DNA of 64,000 bases. Source: Pholis gunnellus. Its lineage: Eukaryota; Chordata; Actinopteri; Perciformes; Pholidae. Below the pieces are notes generated by a model. It was given only the letters and a program-made list of their open reading frames with translations, did no database searches and was not told the origin of the DNA. Location: assembly GCA_910591455.2 (NCBI GenBank), contig OU342818.1, positions 18,935,321 to 18,999,320 of the forward strand, read 5' to 3'. Shown in pieces: positions 48,352-60,400 of the stretch (positions within the stretch are counted from its first letter, which is position 1; the number at the start of each line of letters is the position of its first letter). The translations under genes were made by a program, and so were the position numbers.

Positions 48352-51300
48352 TCAAATTTACTTTAAAATCAACACTTACACATAACGGTTTACTAGATTA
48401 TGGGTCCATAAATGTGGTCAACACACGTCTCTCACTCGTTCCCTCGGTGTCGTTGTTGTCTGTTCTCACTCGTAGCTCTGCTGGTGACTGAAGTCTCTGT
48501 CATACTGAGCAATCCATGTTTTGTTCCTTTATAGTTTATGTGTGTTAACTTGTTGTACATAGTTGGACAGAACATTAATCTGGTAGTCGATCGGTAATCA
48601 AGACTGTTGTTGTTTGTGAACATCCGGGAAAGGTCACTTGATAAGAGTGTGGCGAATCAGGGAAGGACAGCACGTTACGTCGGGTGGGTTGCCATGTTTG
48701 AGCACAGTGGCTCCACCAATTTCAGCTATATTATATTTTTCAAAAGCAATTTAATATTATTCAAACGTATATTGTTCGGTTCGTAAACCGTGAGCCCCGT
48801 ACCGAACGGTTCAATACGAATACGTGTATCGTTACGCCCCTAGTGGACACACAAGCAATTTTTGTGTGACTTTGTGACAGACTGCATTTTTGGTTGATTC
48901 AAACATGTAGAAAAGTCGGTTCAGTGCCGACTGAATGACTGACATTATGGAACAGCTGAAGTGCAACGTCAGTCCTTCCTGACCTCACACACTATTTTTA
49001 CTGGCCGTCCACACTCTCTGCACCTGCTTTATAATTCATCTAGTGCTTCCTAATGCGTTTCCAGGTAAGAAAATAATAAATATTCATGTCTTGAGGGGCT
49101 TTTTATGTCTTGAAACATTAATAGTTAAAATATGCGTGTAGCTGGACAGTCACAGAGTGAAGAGAGATGATCAAGAAAGAGAAAAACCAGTTTCTGGGCT
49201 TCGGAAGTCACACTTGTCGTCCCTTTTCTCTCACCAGCAAAGGTTTGCTTGTGCACACTTACTTTACAGCATAGTTTCCAATAAGTGATAAGAAATATAA
49301 CTTCTGCTCAAAATATGTTAATGTGCAAAATGTCTGCAGCACTGAGCTCTGCACAGCCATGATGAGCAGAAATCCAAACCACTGCCACATTCAGCAACAG
49401 GACGGACTCTTTATTAGAGATGCACATGATACAGATAAATGTCAAGTTCATCTCCAAGCTGTAAATGTCAAGTACAAGTAAAACCATCCACTGAACCTTG
49501 TTGTAAAAAAAACCTTCATCCACTCGTTCTAGAGAGTCCTGCTGATCGGGTGTCAAAGTGGTTTTATGCCTCTGGGTGGGATGTGTAGTCCATTACCTCT
49601 CTGTGTGCTGCTGTAATTAAATACTTTAAACTGTGGCTGTTGAAGTACATTCTTGATCTTGGAATTAATCTTCTCTTAACTCTGAAAAGATTTGAGTTTG
49701 AAATGTACGATTGAATTTTCTGCATCGAGTCATAATCGTTGAGAGAATCGCGATGCATCTAAGTTATTACCTTATTTATAACCTTATTTAACTGCAACTG
49801 ACGATGAATCAATTATTTTCTCGCTTAATCAATTAGTTGTTTGGTCTATAAAATGTCAGAAAAGGAAGCTGAGATGTAAACATTTTAACAAACATTGTTA
49901 ACAAGTTATCTGACAATCCATCTTCCTTTCAGTTGTTGGTGTTAAAAAGTTTAAAACTCAATTGTCAAACATTTATAAAGAGATTAACATATTGTTTAGT
50001 TCCAGCCCAAATGTGCCTATTCCATAGAACATTCTATATCCACATCAATGAGCATCTGTACCTTCGTAGAGAGTCTGCAAGCATCCAGTTGAAGGAAGAG
50101 CTTCTGAAGGACTTCCAAGAAGGCTTTCCAGTTTCTTGAAGATAACTTAAGTGCATATATTACACCCATTAAGAGTGCACATGTAGAGGCAATGTCTCCC
50201 AAATCATGCAGAACTTGTACAGTCTTAATCGCTATCCCATCGTCGGCTGGAGAAGTGGTGGCATCACCTCCCTCAACATTGATGCTGCAGATGCCAAGAA
50301 TGAGTTGTCCAAGCTCTCTCTCAACAGCTGTAGCATCGGAATCCTTTACATAAGAGAAAGAAAGGACAAAACCAAACTATGAGCAGAACTCCAAAGAGAT
50401 ACATTAGATAAATGGGATTGCTATGTGATATTTAGTGTAATGCATATATATATATCATCGATTACCATGGACTTCAAACTCTTTATTTACTGAAGTCAAA
50501 GGTTTACTCTTACCACTCACAGCTTATCAAAACTATACAATTTACTGCTTTTTAGAAAGAGGTGGAATAATATAGAGCAGGATTGAGTTCAGTCCATCGG
50601 TGCGGCCCTCCACAACAGTCCCCGTTACCCATGGGGCCCCGGGGGGGAAAGTAATTGCCCACCCCTGCCATAGACTATAAATGTCCTCTTACCTCTTAGA
50701 ACTCTTAAAACGATGACCAACAGCAACTTGTTGGCCAAAATGAACTCAAGTTATGGAGGGAAACGTAATGGTCTAGGCCTGGAAACGGCTCTGTGCATGA
50801 GCAATCTAAAGCATTTTTAATCTTCTTCTTCTTTGGGGCATTACGGCAGCTGGTGTTGCATTACTGCCACCATCTGGATGTAAGAAGTATCTCAATCCTA
50901 ATTCACTTAAAGCGAATGTTTTATGTTTAAACAACACATATATATTTTGTATAGAAAACAAGAGACAAAATTACGTAGACTTTTTAACTTAACAAAGGCA
51001 TGTATTTTAAGTAAACCTGATTCATTTTTTTGAGTGAGCAGGCAATGGACTCGTTCTTTAATGAAGTCAAGGGTTTTCCCCAGGCGTTAGGAAATCCAAG
51101 TTTATTCTCTCATGAAACCAGAAGGCTGGATGTGTAATGTGTGGACTGAATTGCCCATTTGTGCTTATACTAAGTGAGGATTCCTAGTTGTGGATGTAAT
51201 GTAGTGTAAGACCACAGTGGGTTATTGCTCATATATCAGTATATGACTGGAAGTCTTTTTTCTTTCTTTTAGGATCACCACAACATCTGCCTGCATGATG

Positions 51301-51398
51301 GATCTGCGCAGATACCCACTAGATGAGCAGAACTGCACCTTGGAGATTGAGAGCTGTAAGTGGCCAGTTTGTTTTGTGTGTGTGTGCATGTGTGTGTG

Positions 51399-51442
<44 letters not shown>

Positions 51443-54400
51443 GTCATAGAGATGCAGCCACCTAGATTTTCCTCTCCCAGCTCCCAGCCAGCTAGTTCCC
51501 AGGCAGTTCCTAGCCAACTTCCAGTTTTGTGTTTAGATTTCACGATAAACATGCCCATTTATTCAATTGCAATGTGTCACCATGAGATGATGCTTCTTTC
51601 ACAAAATACATAAACCAACTGATTTCTCTTCTTTGTTTGAGGCCATGGTTTTCACTGTATGTTTCTTAGACTTACAGTAGTTACTGGAACGTAAATTTAG
51701 TTTTTTCCTCCCCTCAGTTTATCAATTGTTATAACTTTAATATTTTTACTAGAATAAACCCTGATTTTCAGTGGTGTAATGTAACTAAGTGCATTTACAC
51801 AATACTCTACCTGAGTACTTGACATCCTAGTACTGTACTCAGTAGTGTCTCCATTTTATGCTACTTTATACTTCTACTCCACCAAATCAAAAAGGCAAAT
51901 ATTGTAATTTTTCCCCACTATAAATAACAATACATATAACATAACAAAGCTTTAGTTACGAGTTACTTAGTTTATTTATATTTTGTATGAATATATACTA
52001 TATTATTATAGGTTAAGCCACCCAGCAGTATACTGTAAAAAGTAGTTATTTAACCTTTACCAGATGCAACATGTAAGTGATCAACACATAAATGCATCAA
52101 TAATTATAATTAAATAATGCAATCATATGATTTTAAAATGGGCCATTATCCATAATGAATAATTCAATTTAATAACTTACTTTTTGTATATTTTAATGCT
52201 AATATTTTTTTTATTTTACTTAAGTAAGATTTTGAACTGCATTAAACAGGTTTGGTGGGAAAGCACCTACATGTTGGAATTGTACAGACGTTAACACAGC
52301 CTGCACCAGGTTTAAGGGTTATGGTCACTGAGTAACATCGAGTAACGTCAAGGTTGTCTTTTTTATATGTTGTCAAGCAAGTTCACCACCAATGCATCCA
52401 AGACTCCCCTGACTTTCTTTCAGTTAGAACCGAGCTCAAACATGACAACCCAAGGCTCAAAGTGGGCCGGGTACTCACCAGTACGTAGTACCGACACTTC
52501 TAATTGTTACTCTTTAGCGTACCGTGACTTTTTCTTGCGTACCGTGACTTTTTCTTGCGCACCGTCACTTATCACAGGCTGCCGGTACCCTCCTGTGCCC
52601 TCTACTTATCCGGTTATCTGGTTGATTCATATTGGTCATTCATAACGACGCAGCAGCTCATAAGCCGCATGGACATAAAAGCAATGTGCAGAGCGCCCGG
52701 TCTAGACGAGGAGGAATGGTGAGAACGAGGGTACTGTAATTAATTAATTAATTAATTAATTAAAACATTATTTAAAAGTTTTCAAAATCTGCTCTGTTGA
52801 TTTACAGATCAACAGCTCCATAGCACCCCTATTTGATCTAACTGATCCCCCGTTGTTCAAACTTTTTTTAATCTGTAGTCAAATAAAGTAAAAACAACAA
52901 AATGACTGGCCGAGATACATGTGATTATTGTTTAGCTGTTGTAATGACTGTTGCTGATGCCACCAGAATGACCACTTCTCTACCTGAATGCACGCTAAAG
53001 AGGCGAGGAATCAGAGGAACTCAGGGGCAAATGCTTAGAGGAGAGCTCTGGGCCACAGTCTGTGAGAGAAGTCATCCACTCCTAATGGAGGGTTGTTGAG
53101 GGATGGACCTCCGCGAGACAATACGTCTGCAGCGAGGTACTGTAGTCCAGGGATTTACACCACTCTGATGGTAGAGGAGGTGTCTCTGTGACCGCAGCAG
53201 CAGGCTCCCGGCTATTTTAAGCAGCAGGGCTGAGTGCACACCTTTCTGCTTGTCCTCACATGACATGTTATCAGATGTTGCAGTACTTTTAGTGCCATGA
53301 ATGACTCCAGACAGCCTTTGTGGTGGGATGGAGGATTCCCCAATTCCCTCACAACTGGCATATCCCATTCCATCCAGAGGGGGATGCGTCGGTGAACGCC
53401 GATATGTGTAACTCGCTCTCCAGAGGTGAACCCTGACGACGGGAGACACAGGGGTTTTGTTTCCAGAATGTCAGGTCTGACTGCAGTTAGGGAAGGATGG
53501 TCAGCATTTGTGCCAAACTGGATTGAGACAGAGGCCTCAAAACCACCTCTATATTGTCCTCTTTGTAAAAATAAATCTTCACAACTGCGCATGCGCGCAG
53601 GGATAAATCAAATAGCGACAGCTCAATCCAGCTGACTATAGCTCTTAGAGGGCAAAGCCAATAGGATACAGAACCCCAACCAAGCCAACTCCACAGTAGG
53701 AGGAATTTGTTTCTTACTGCATACCCAAAGTAATAATAGAGCCATACATGCCCTGTTTAAAATGAATGTCATCACTATCCCATATGTCATGGCATATTGG
53801 AATCTGTTTGTTAATGATATGTAGGCTATTAAAAGAAGCTTCCTCATAAATACTTAACCGTGAATAAGGTTATGAAACTGTCCTTTAAAGTTATTCATAA
53901 ATATTACCTTTCCATTCACTATGCGCAAAAAACAAAACATGAACACAAACTCTTCTCTTTCTAGGATGATTATTCAGAAACAGTTTAAAACTTGTTTTGG
54001 CCTTGTTTTCCAACACTAATAGATTTTGCCAAGACCATTGCAGATTTCCATTGATCATGTCTTCAAAGAAGTTTTTTTTAATGTTTATTAAAATAAATTC
54101 ATCACTAAAAACATTTAGTTTTTTATTTGACTAACAAAAAGGCTATCAAGACACTTTATGTCTTTATGTTTTATAATTTCCTGTCTCCTGGCTCTTTTGT
54201 TATGGTTCTATTTGTATACTATTTTCTATATTTACTACATTCTCGGCTCAGGTAGCCATTACTTCACTATATCCTTACTGAGAAAATAATGTTTTGCTTC
54301 TATATTAATGCTCTGAATATGATATAGAGAGCCTTTAATAAACCAGTGTTCAATCATCCAGGAGACATCTGTGTTTCTGTGACAATAGATATTCTATAGC

Positions 54401-57400
54401 AGATTTTAAAACACAAACCGACATTATAGCAGAACTGAACTGAGCATTTAAATCTTGCAGATGTGTAGGCATTTGAATAAAAGTAATGCATTGATAACAA
54501 TGAAACATGTCTGCTAAACTATACCTACTGTAGGTGGAATGATTTTTGTCCATTAAAAGTATACCGACATTTTAAAATAATCTTCTCACATAGCCTACAT
54601 TAAGTGGATGAGAAGAAAAAAACAGGATAAAATCATAATGAGGCCCTTCCAGTAATGAGATGTAGCTAATTCCCTGAAATCCTTCTGCTGCCTTTAGATC
54701 AGATGGAGAATCATAAGAGAGAGACTAGCTAGCCCAATTAAATTGGTCTAATTACTGAGAGGGCAGCGGGGTTCTGTTTCACTCTGCTTCCGGCTGTAAA
54801 CATGGCCTGGAGAGAGACTTTATTGTTGTTTCAGTTCAGCCTATGGGAAACTTGAATATGTTCAGCAGCTGAACACAAAAGGAGAGGCCTAATTCCTGCT
54901 TTATCAGCTTCACTGATTTGTTTTTTCTTGGGCCAGGAACATTTCACTGTTATTATCATTTCTTGTTCAAGATTTGAATGTATTTTCGAGACAGAATTCA
55001 ACTAAAAGTAGCATGAACAGAGATTTTGGTCAAATATTGCATCTGTCATTACTGTTGCTTAAGCCCCACTAATATAAAGCCCAGTACTTTTTCTGTATAA
55101 CTGTAATTAAGCTCCTAAAATTTGATAGACAGTCGTGTCACTGCAACTGAAAATTAAACAATCCATCATTGGGCTATCTCCACTTTTTCGTTGCATCAGC
55201 ACATTGTAGTTGACTTACTTGTATGGTAAGAACCATGGTAACTGAACAGGTAGAACAGAAACATTGCATTGGACAAATGTAAGTCCAATATTTGAGATGT
55301 TTATTGTTGCTCCAGTTATACTGTAATATTGTGTGAAATGCTTTCGCTGGGAGACTCCAGGAAAGAAACAAATATATTTAGAACATTATATACTTTAAAA
55401 AATATTATAACATTTATAAAAAAACATTAAAGCCATCCATCCATCATCTTCTGCTTAGCTGGGCCTGTGTCGCAGGGACAGCAGGTTAAGGAGTCTCTCT
55501 CCCCAGCAACACTTTCCAGCTTTTCCTGAGGAACCCTGAGGTGTTCCTAGGCCAGACAAGATATAGTTCCCCCAGCGTGTTAGGGGTCTAACCCGTTGGA
55601 CTCGTTAAAACCTCTTAAGGGAGGCACCCAGGAGGCGTCCTGATAAGATGCCCGAAACACCTCAGCTAGCCCCTTTTACGTGAATGAGCAGTGGCTCTAC
55701 TCTGAGCTCACTCTGGATGTCTGAGCTCCTCACCCTAATATCCAAGGGTGAGCCCAGCCACCAATTTCATTCTTCCGATCACTACCCACCAGTCATGACC
55801 ATCGGTGAGGGTTGGAACATAGATGCAAACTCCCCTGATCCCTCCAACAGACATGCAAGGGTAAAGAGCTGGTCTGCCGTCCACAGCCAGGACGGAGTCT
55901 GCATTGCTCCTCCTTGAGCCGATGAACAAACTCCCACACCCAGGTTTTTACTTTGTTAACTGCCGCAGCTGCAGCCCTTCTGTCTAACAGGTACTTGTGT
56001 GCTGTTTCCATAGATCCCTGGGCCAGCCTGCCCGAAAGGTCTTCGTCTTCAGCTTAACGAAAAACTTAAAACTTCGGTTCTTAGGGTTGCCGCCACGATT
56101 GGCACCAATGAGAGGCCTTAGCCAGAAGTTTCCAGTTCACCCTCACTACATGTTTGGGTTTGCCTGGTCTGTCTGGCAGCCTCACCCGCCATCAGATCAA
56201 CCTCTAAGTGGTGATCATTGACAGCTTTGCTCCTCCCTTGGGGGGGGGGGGGGTGCTACTCGCAGGTGAGCGACTGTTGCATCGTGCGCGCGGATCGGGG
56301 CGGAACACCGCCGTGCGCGATAAAGAGAGCAGGGGAATTAAAAACGCGCGACCATGTATGACCGCCGTGTAAATAAATTAAGCACAAGTACTCGTCCTTC
56401 AAGCTCCCGTCTCTCGGCTCTTCTACTTCTTCTACTCTTCTACTTCTACAGGGTGCGCGCATGACAGCTCTCATCTCGTTCGCCCCCTGGTGGTTGGCTG
56501 ATTCAGGAAGCGTTTGATTTGATATGTAGCAGAGCACGTATTTTAAACGTTAATATCGCAGACGATCATGCTCATTTAATCGTGGCAGCCAAAATCGTGA
56601 TCGCAATTAAAATTCGATTAATTGTGCAGACTGAAAAAAAATCATAATGTGTCTCTGGTATTGTTCAGGGGGCCGGACCAAATGTGGAGGTGGGCCGCAT
56701 CCGGCCCGCGGGCCGTAGTTTGGCGACCACTGGTGTAGAGGGAATACAGAAGGGTGCTAAGGACACATCCCTGTGGCACTGCTGTGCTGAGGGTCCGTGG
56801 TGAAGAGATGTGGTTGTCGACACTCATCACCTGGAGGGGATCCGTCAGAAAGTCCAGTATCCAGTCACACAGTGCTTTGTACAGACCAATATTATATATA
56901 TAACTACTAATGCTTGGTCAGGTAGACCAGATATGTAAACAGCTGTGATAACAGCATTCTCACCTGTCCAGGTACCAAAGTGAGAAAATGCTTCTGATTC
57001 CAAACTAAACATGGCTGGTATGAAAGCGTCTTTAGCTGTCAACTCATGATGGCATTCCGTTCACTGCATTGTGCCTGAATCTCAATGTGTTTGTCCCTGT
57101 GTTTCAGTTGAGGTTTAACTTGCGGTATTACCCTTCCTCTCTTAGATGGATACACCACTGACGACATTGAATTCTACTGGCAGGGAGGAAGCAACGCAGG
57201 CTCAGTCACTGGGGTGGAGAACATTGAACTGCCCCAGTTCTCCATCATGGACTACCAAACCCAGTCCACGAAAGCTGTGTTTGCCACAGGTAACAGAGTC
57301 ATATAGTATCAGCTCAACTCTTTTTACCTGTGCATTTTAGTAAAAAAGAATGAAATTTGTTGTACAATAATTGGTGGGACATTGTATGGTAAATTCAGCA

Positions 57401-60400
57401 TAAGGTACATTTCCACAGCACTACTTCCATCAGTACAATGACAGAGTCATATCATTTTCACTACTCTGCTGCTCTCACTTTCTTTTTTCTTTCTTTTTGA
57501 CCTAATACTGTTTTTATTTACTAATGAAGTCCAATCAATTGAAAGAATTGTTAAAACTTTGTATCCATCATGTAAAGCTTCAGTATTTTTACAGAGATCC
57601 AGGTTCATATGTTGATGGCTGAGACATTGTGTCAAGACAAAGCCAGTTACTCTGTGGAGTCCAGCCCCCTAAACCTCTCTTTATTCTCCTTCTGTTCTAT
57701 GTCATCCCGTATTTTCATTCATCGAATTCACACAGTTTTCATTTACATAGATTTAGCTGTTTCTGTTATGAAATAGTGATTGTTCATGGCTCATAAAAAT
57801 GCATGTTACCAGCAATCATCCCCAAGCTGGTGCACTGGCCCGTCTATCTGCACCAAAATCAACTTATGTACAGGTTAATATCAACAGCTGTGTTTTATTT
57901 AAAGTGATTAATCCCGGAGACTGTTGTCTTTCTGACTGTACATCATATTTAATATTTCATTGATTTGTAGCACTACATTAACAATGTTCTTATGAATCTG
58001 AATACATATCTGCTACCCTGTGTGTAACAGGCTCTTATCCACGTCTGTCCCTGAGCTTTAAGCTGAAGAGGAACATCGGCTATTTCATCCTGCAAACCTA
58101 TATGCCATCCACCCTGATCACCATCCTGTCCTGGGTCTCCTTCTGGATCAACTATGACGCGTCGGCTGCCAGAGTAGCCTTAGGTCAGTGACTTTTCAAT
58201 TCTTTGCATGAGCAATTATGTTTGCTGGTATGATTTTTAGTAATGTTAGTGGCATGACTCTTTGAGGCAGTCCACTACATTGGTCCAGACTGTATCACAA
58301 CAACTATTACATGGAATGCCATGACAGACATTCATGGTCCCCAGGCAATAAATCCAATTAACTTTGGTGATTCTCTGACTTTTCATTTCGTGCTGTTATC
58401 AGGTCAAAATGTCCAATAGAAATGTGGTTTCTATTAATAGGGATTAGTCACCACAACAGTGTTCAATATTATCAGGTCCGTTGTTCCACATAGTCACAGT
58501 GTCAGGTTTGATTCCTGGCTCTCTCCAGTTTAACAAAAATTCTTAAAACATGACCACTAGGTGGTATTCATTCACTTATTTAGTTGCAGTACAAAGTGGG
58601 AAAGAGTGCAAAATTGTGTGAACAAAATGGCTGCCTTCACACATGGCAGAGCTAATGAAAGCCAGTGTGAGCTATGTCCAAATGATGATAGCAATGTGAA
58701 TACCACGTTTTGTGAATGTCAGAGCAACTATGTCCCAACTAAGGCCTTCCAAATGCAGGAAATGATTAAAGGCAGATTTTGTACCACTTTTGAGTCCACC
58801 ATGTGGTGTTAGAGAATTTACACACTTCGCAATTTACAATTGAAAAGATCTTGAAATTCTGCTGAACAAATTTGAGATGGATCTGTTGAATCCTGTAGGA
58901 GGAGTCTCAAAAAGTTTCATACTTGTAAAATGCCTAGAATGGCGTATTGTCACATCACCTATGACATTATTGTTGGAGGTGTCGCCTATTCCTTTGTAAT
59001 GTAGCATCACAATTGCCAGAAGGTTATACAACCCACATTTAAAACGGATCCGCTTAACGAAAAAAAAGTTCTAAAAAGTTTGAATAAAATATGTCAAAAC
59101 TCAGAAGATTCAAAATGGCCGAGTTCCGGTTGGGTGGAGCTAATGAAAACCTATGGTAAATATGTCAAAAATGTTGAAAGCAATGTGTGTCGTAAAATCC
59201 TTCCACACATTAGGGGGAGCTAAACATGCATCGGCACTGACACTGTTGTGCTCACGCCCTAATAATAATCTTTACAAAAACAATATGATCCCTGCATTTT
59301 CAGTGTCAGGGACCATTTGGCCCAGGCCCCAATAATCAAAGCTGCAAGTAGCAATGACGGGCCCTCGCCCCTTGTGCACTTCAGGGGTACTGGTGGGACG
59401 CTACCTGTGCACTTCCACGATTGTAGACACTTGCGTTAGTACTCTTGAGATTGTATTTAGATGGATGGATGGATGGCCTACTGATGTTTCCAGAGGCCTT
59501 TATTTTTGTTCAACCGTCATCCTTATTTTGATGAACAGAAATTAATTTTTCTCTCCAAAAAAAACAATCTCCAGAAATAACCATAGGAGCTACGAAACAG
59601 ATAAAGCATAGATGAGCTCTTACGATTGTAAACATTCATTAAATTACATTCAACTATACATATGGGCATTAATCAAAACATTTTCTCACATATACTTCTC
59701 AAAAGCACATGTAAAGACTGAAAGTTAGCATTAGCTTAAAATTACAGCATAGCAATTTAGCCATAATTAAGCTAACCTTAGCATCTCGTTGAAACAGTAA
59801 TACATTTCACCACCCTTTTACAGGTTAATTAAAATAAAAGGTCATTAAACATGGTCATAAAACACAATAAAAACACAATACCATGTTCCAGTTCTAGCAC
59901 GGTGCTTAACCATTAATGAAGCAATCCTTATTGCAGAGGAATATCTTAAGAAAATTATTCCACACCGTCAATTATTGTACTTTTTTCATGCAAAATCATG
60001 AAGTCAAGTTATTACTCAGACTAGATTTGTATATGCTACCAGTTTCGCCTGAAGGGCCTCAAAATAAAGGACCCGAAACATAAAAAGGCACTTACAAAAT
60101 AATAGCTAGCAGCAAGTGGTTATCTTAGCTAACTAGCAAAATAAAGGTTTGTAGGAAATATTCATTATGTTACATTATGGTACAGTTCTTGTTCTTGGTG
60201 ACTTTAATATCCATGTTTTGCTGCATCTCTTCCTCCTCATTTACTTCTGATTTTATTAAAGTTTCACATTCTTTTAATTTGACCCAATTTGTGAAGGAAT
60301 CGAGCCATGACGAAGGCAGTGCTTTTCAACATTCCACTCTTCTCTCCTGATCACAAACCCCCCCACAGTGATCCGCCCTCGCCCCCTAAATTCACTCTCT

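Larger units (their letters stand above)
47306..48960 (+). repeat. AAGCTGxAAGCAGCGATGA fish repeat, split by a hAT-like element
   Basis: Starts AAAGCTGTAAGCAGCGATGA, then GCACGTCAGGTGTACTGG and AAAATGGCCGCCACCCC. A second start of the same family is at 59338 (AAAGCTGCAAGTAGCAATGA, CACTTCAGGGGTACTGG). The element 47949-48842 lies within it; its own sequence resumes at 48851 (ACAAGCAATTTTTGTGTGAC). Class unknown to me; it is widespread in fish. Confidence 0.6.
44606..51272 (+). other. Intron 4 (6.7 kb)
   Basis: Contains a LINE fragment (45930-46560), a recurrent fish repeat (47306-48960) split by a hAT-like element (47949-48842) and simple repeats. 44610-45930, 46560-47300 and 48960-50570 hold no recognisable gene. 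49796-49870 (TTTTCTCGCTTAATCAATTA) and 50820-50930 (TTCTTCTTCTTTGGGGCATT) look like common fish interspersed repeats. 50575-50675 resembles a hAT-type end, finishing GCCCACCCCTG. Confidence 0.93.
51356..57145 (+). other. Intron 5 (5.8 kb)
   Basis: Contains a TG microsatellite just after the donor, an interspersed repeat (51771-52250), a 20-bp tandem repeat (52517-52570), an (ATTA)n tract near 52740, a Rex3-like LINE fragment (55434-56240) and hAT-type debris (56240-56745). 52770-55430 shows no gene. Open frames at 53072-53635 have no recognisable domains on either strand. Confidence 0.92.

Noticed and set aside
48156..48491. 111-codon frame with a long Ser-Leu run
   Set aside because: Made by the CT microsatellite inside a hAT-like element.
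57146..57340. 64-codon frame beginning MDTPLTTLNS
   Set aside because: Wrong frame over receptor exon 6; the spliced frame encodes the conserved receptor sequence.
58561..58812. 83-codon Cys-containing frame in intron 7
   Set aside because: Lies in an interspersed fish repeat and has no family match; the spacing of Cys fits no known domain.
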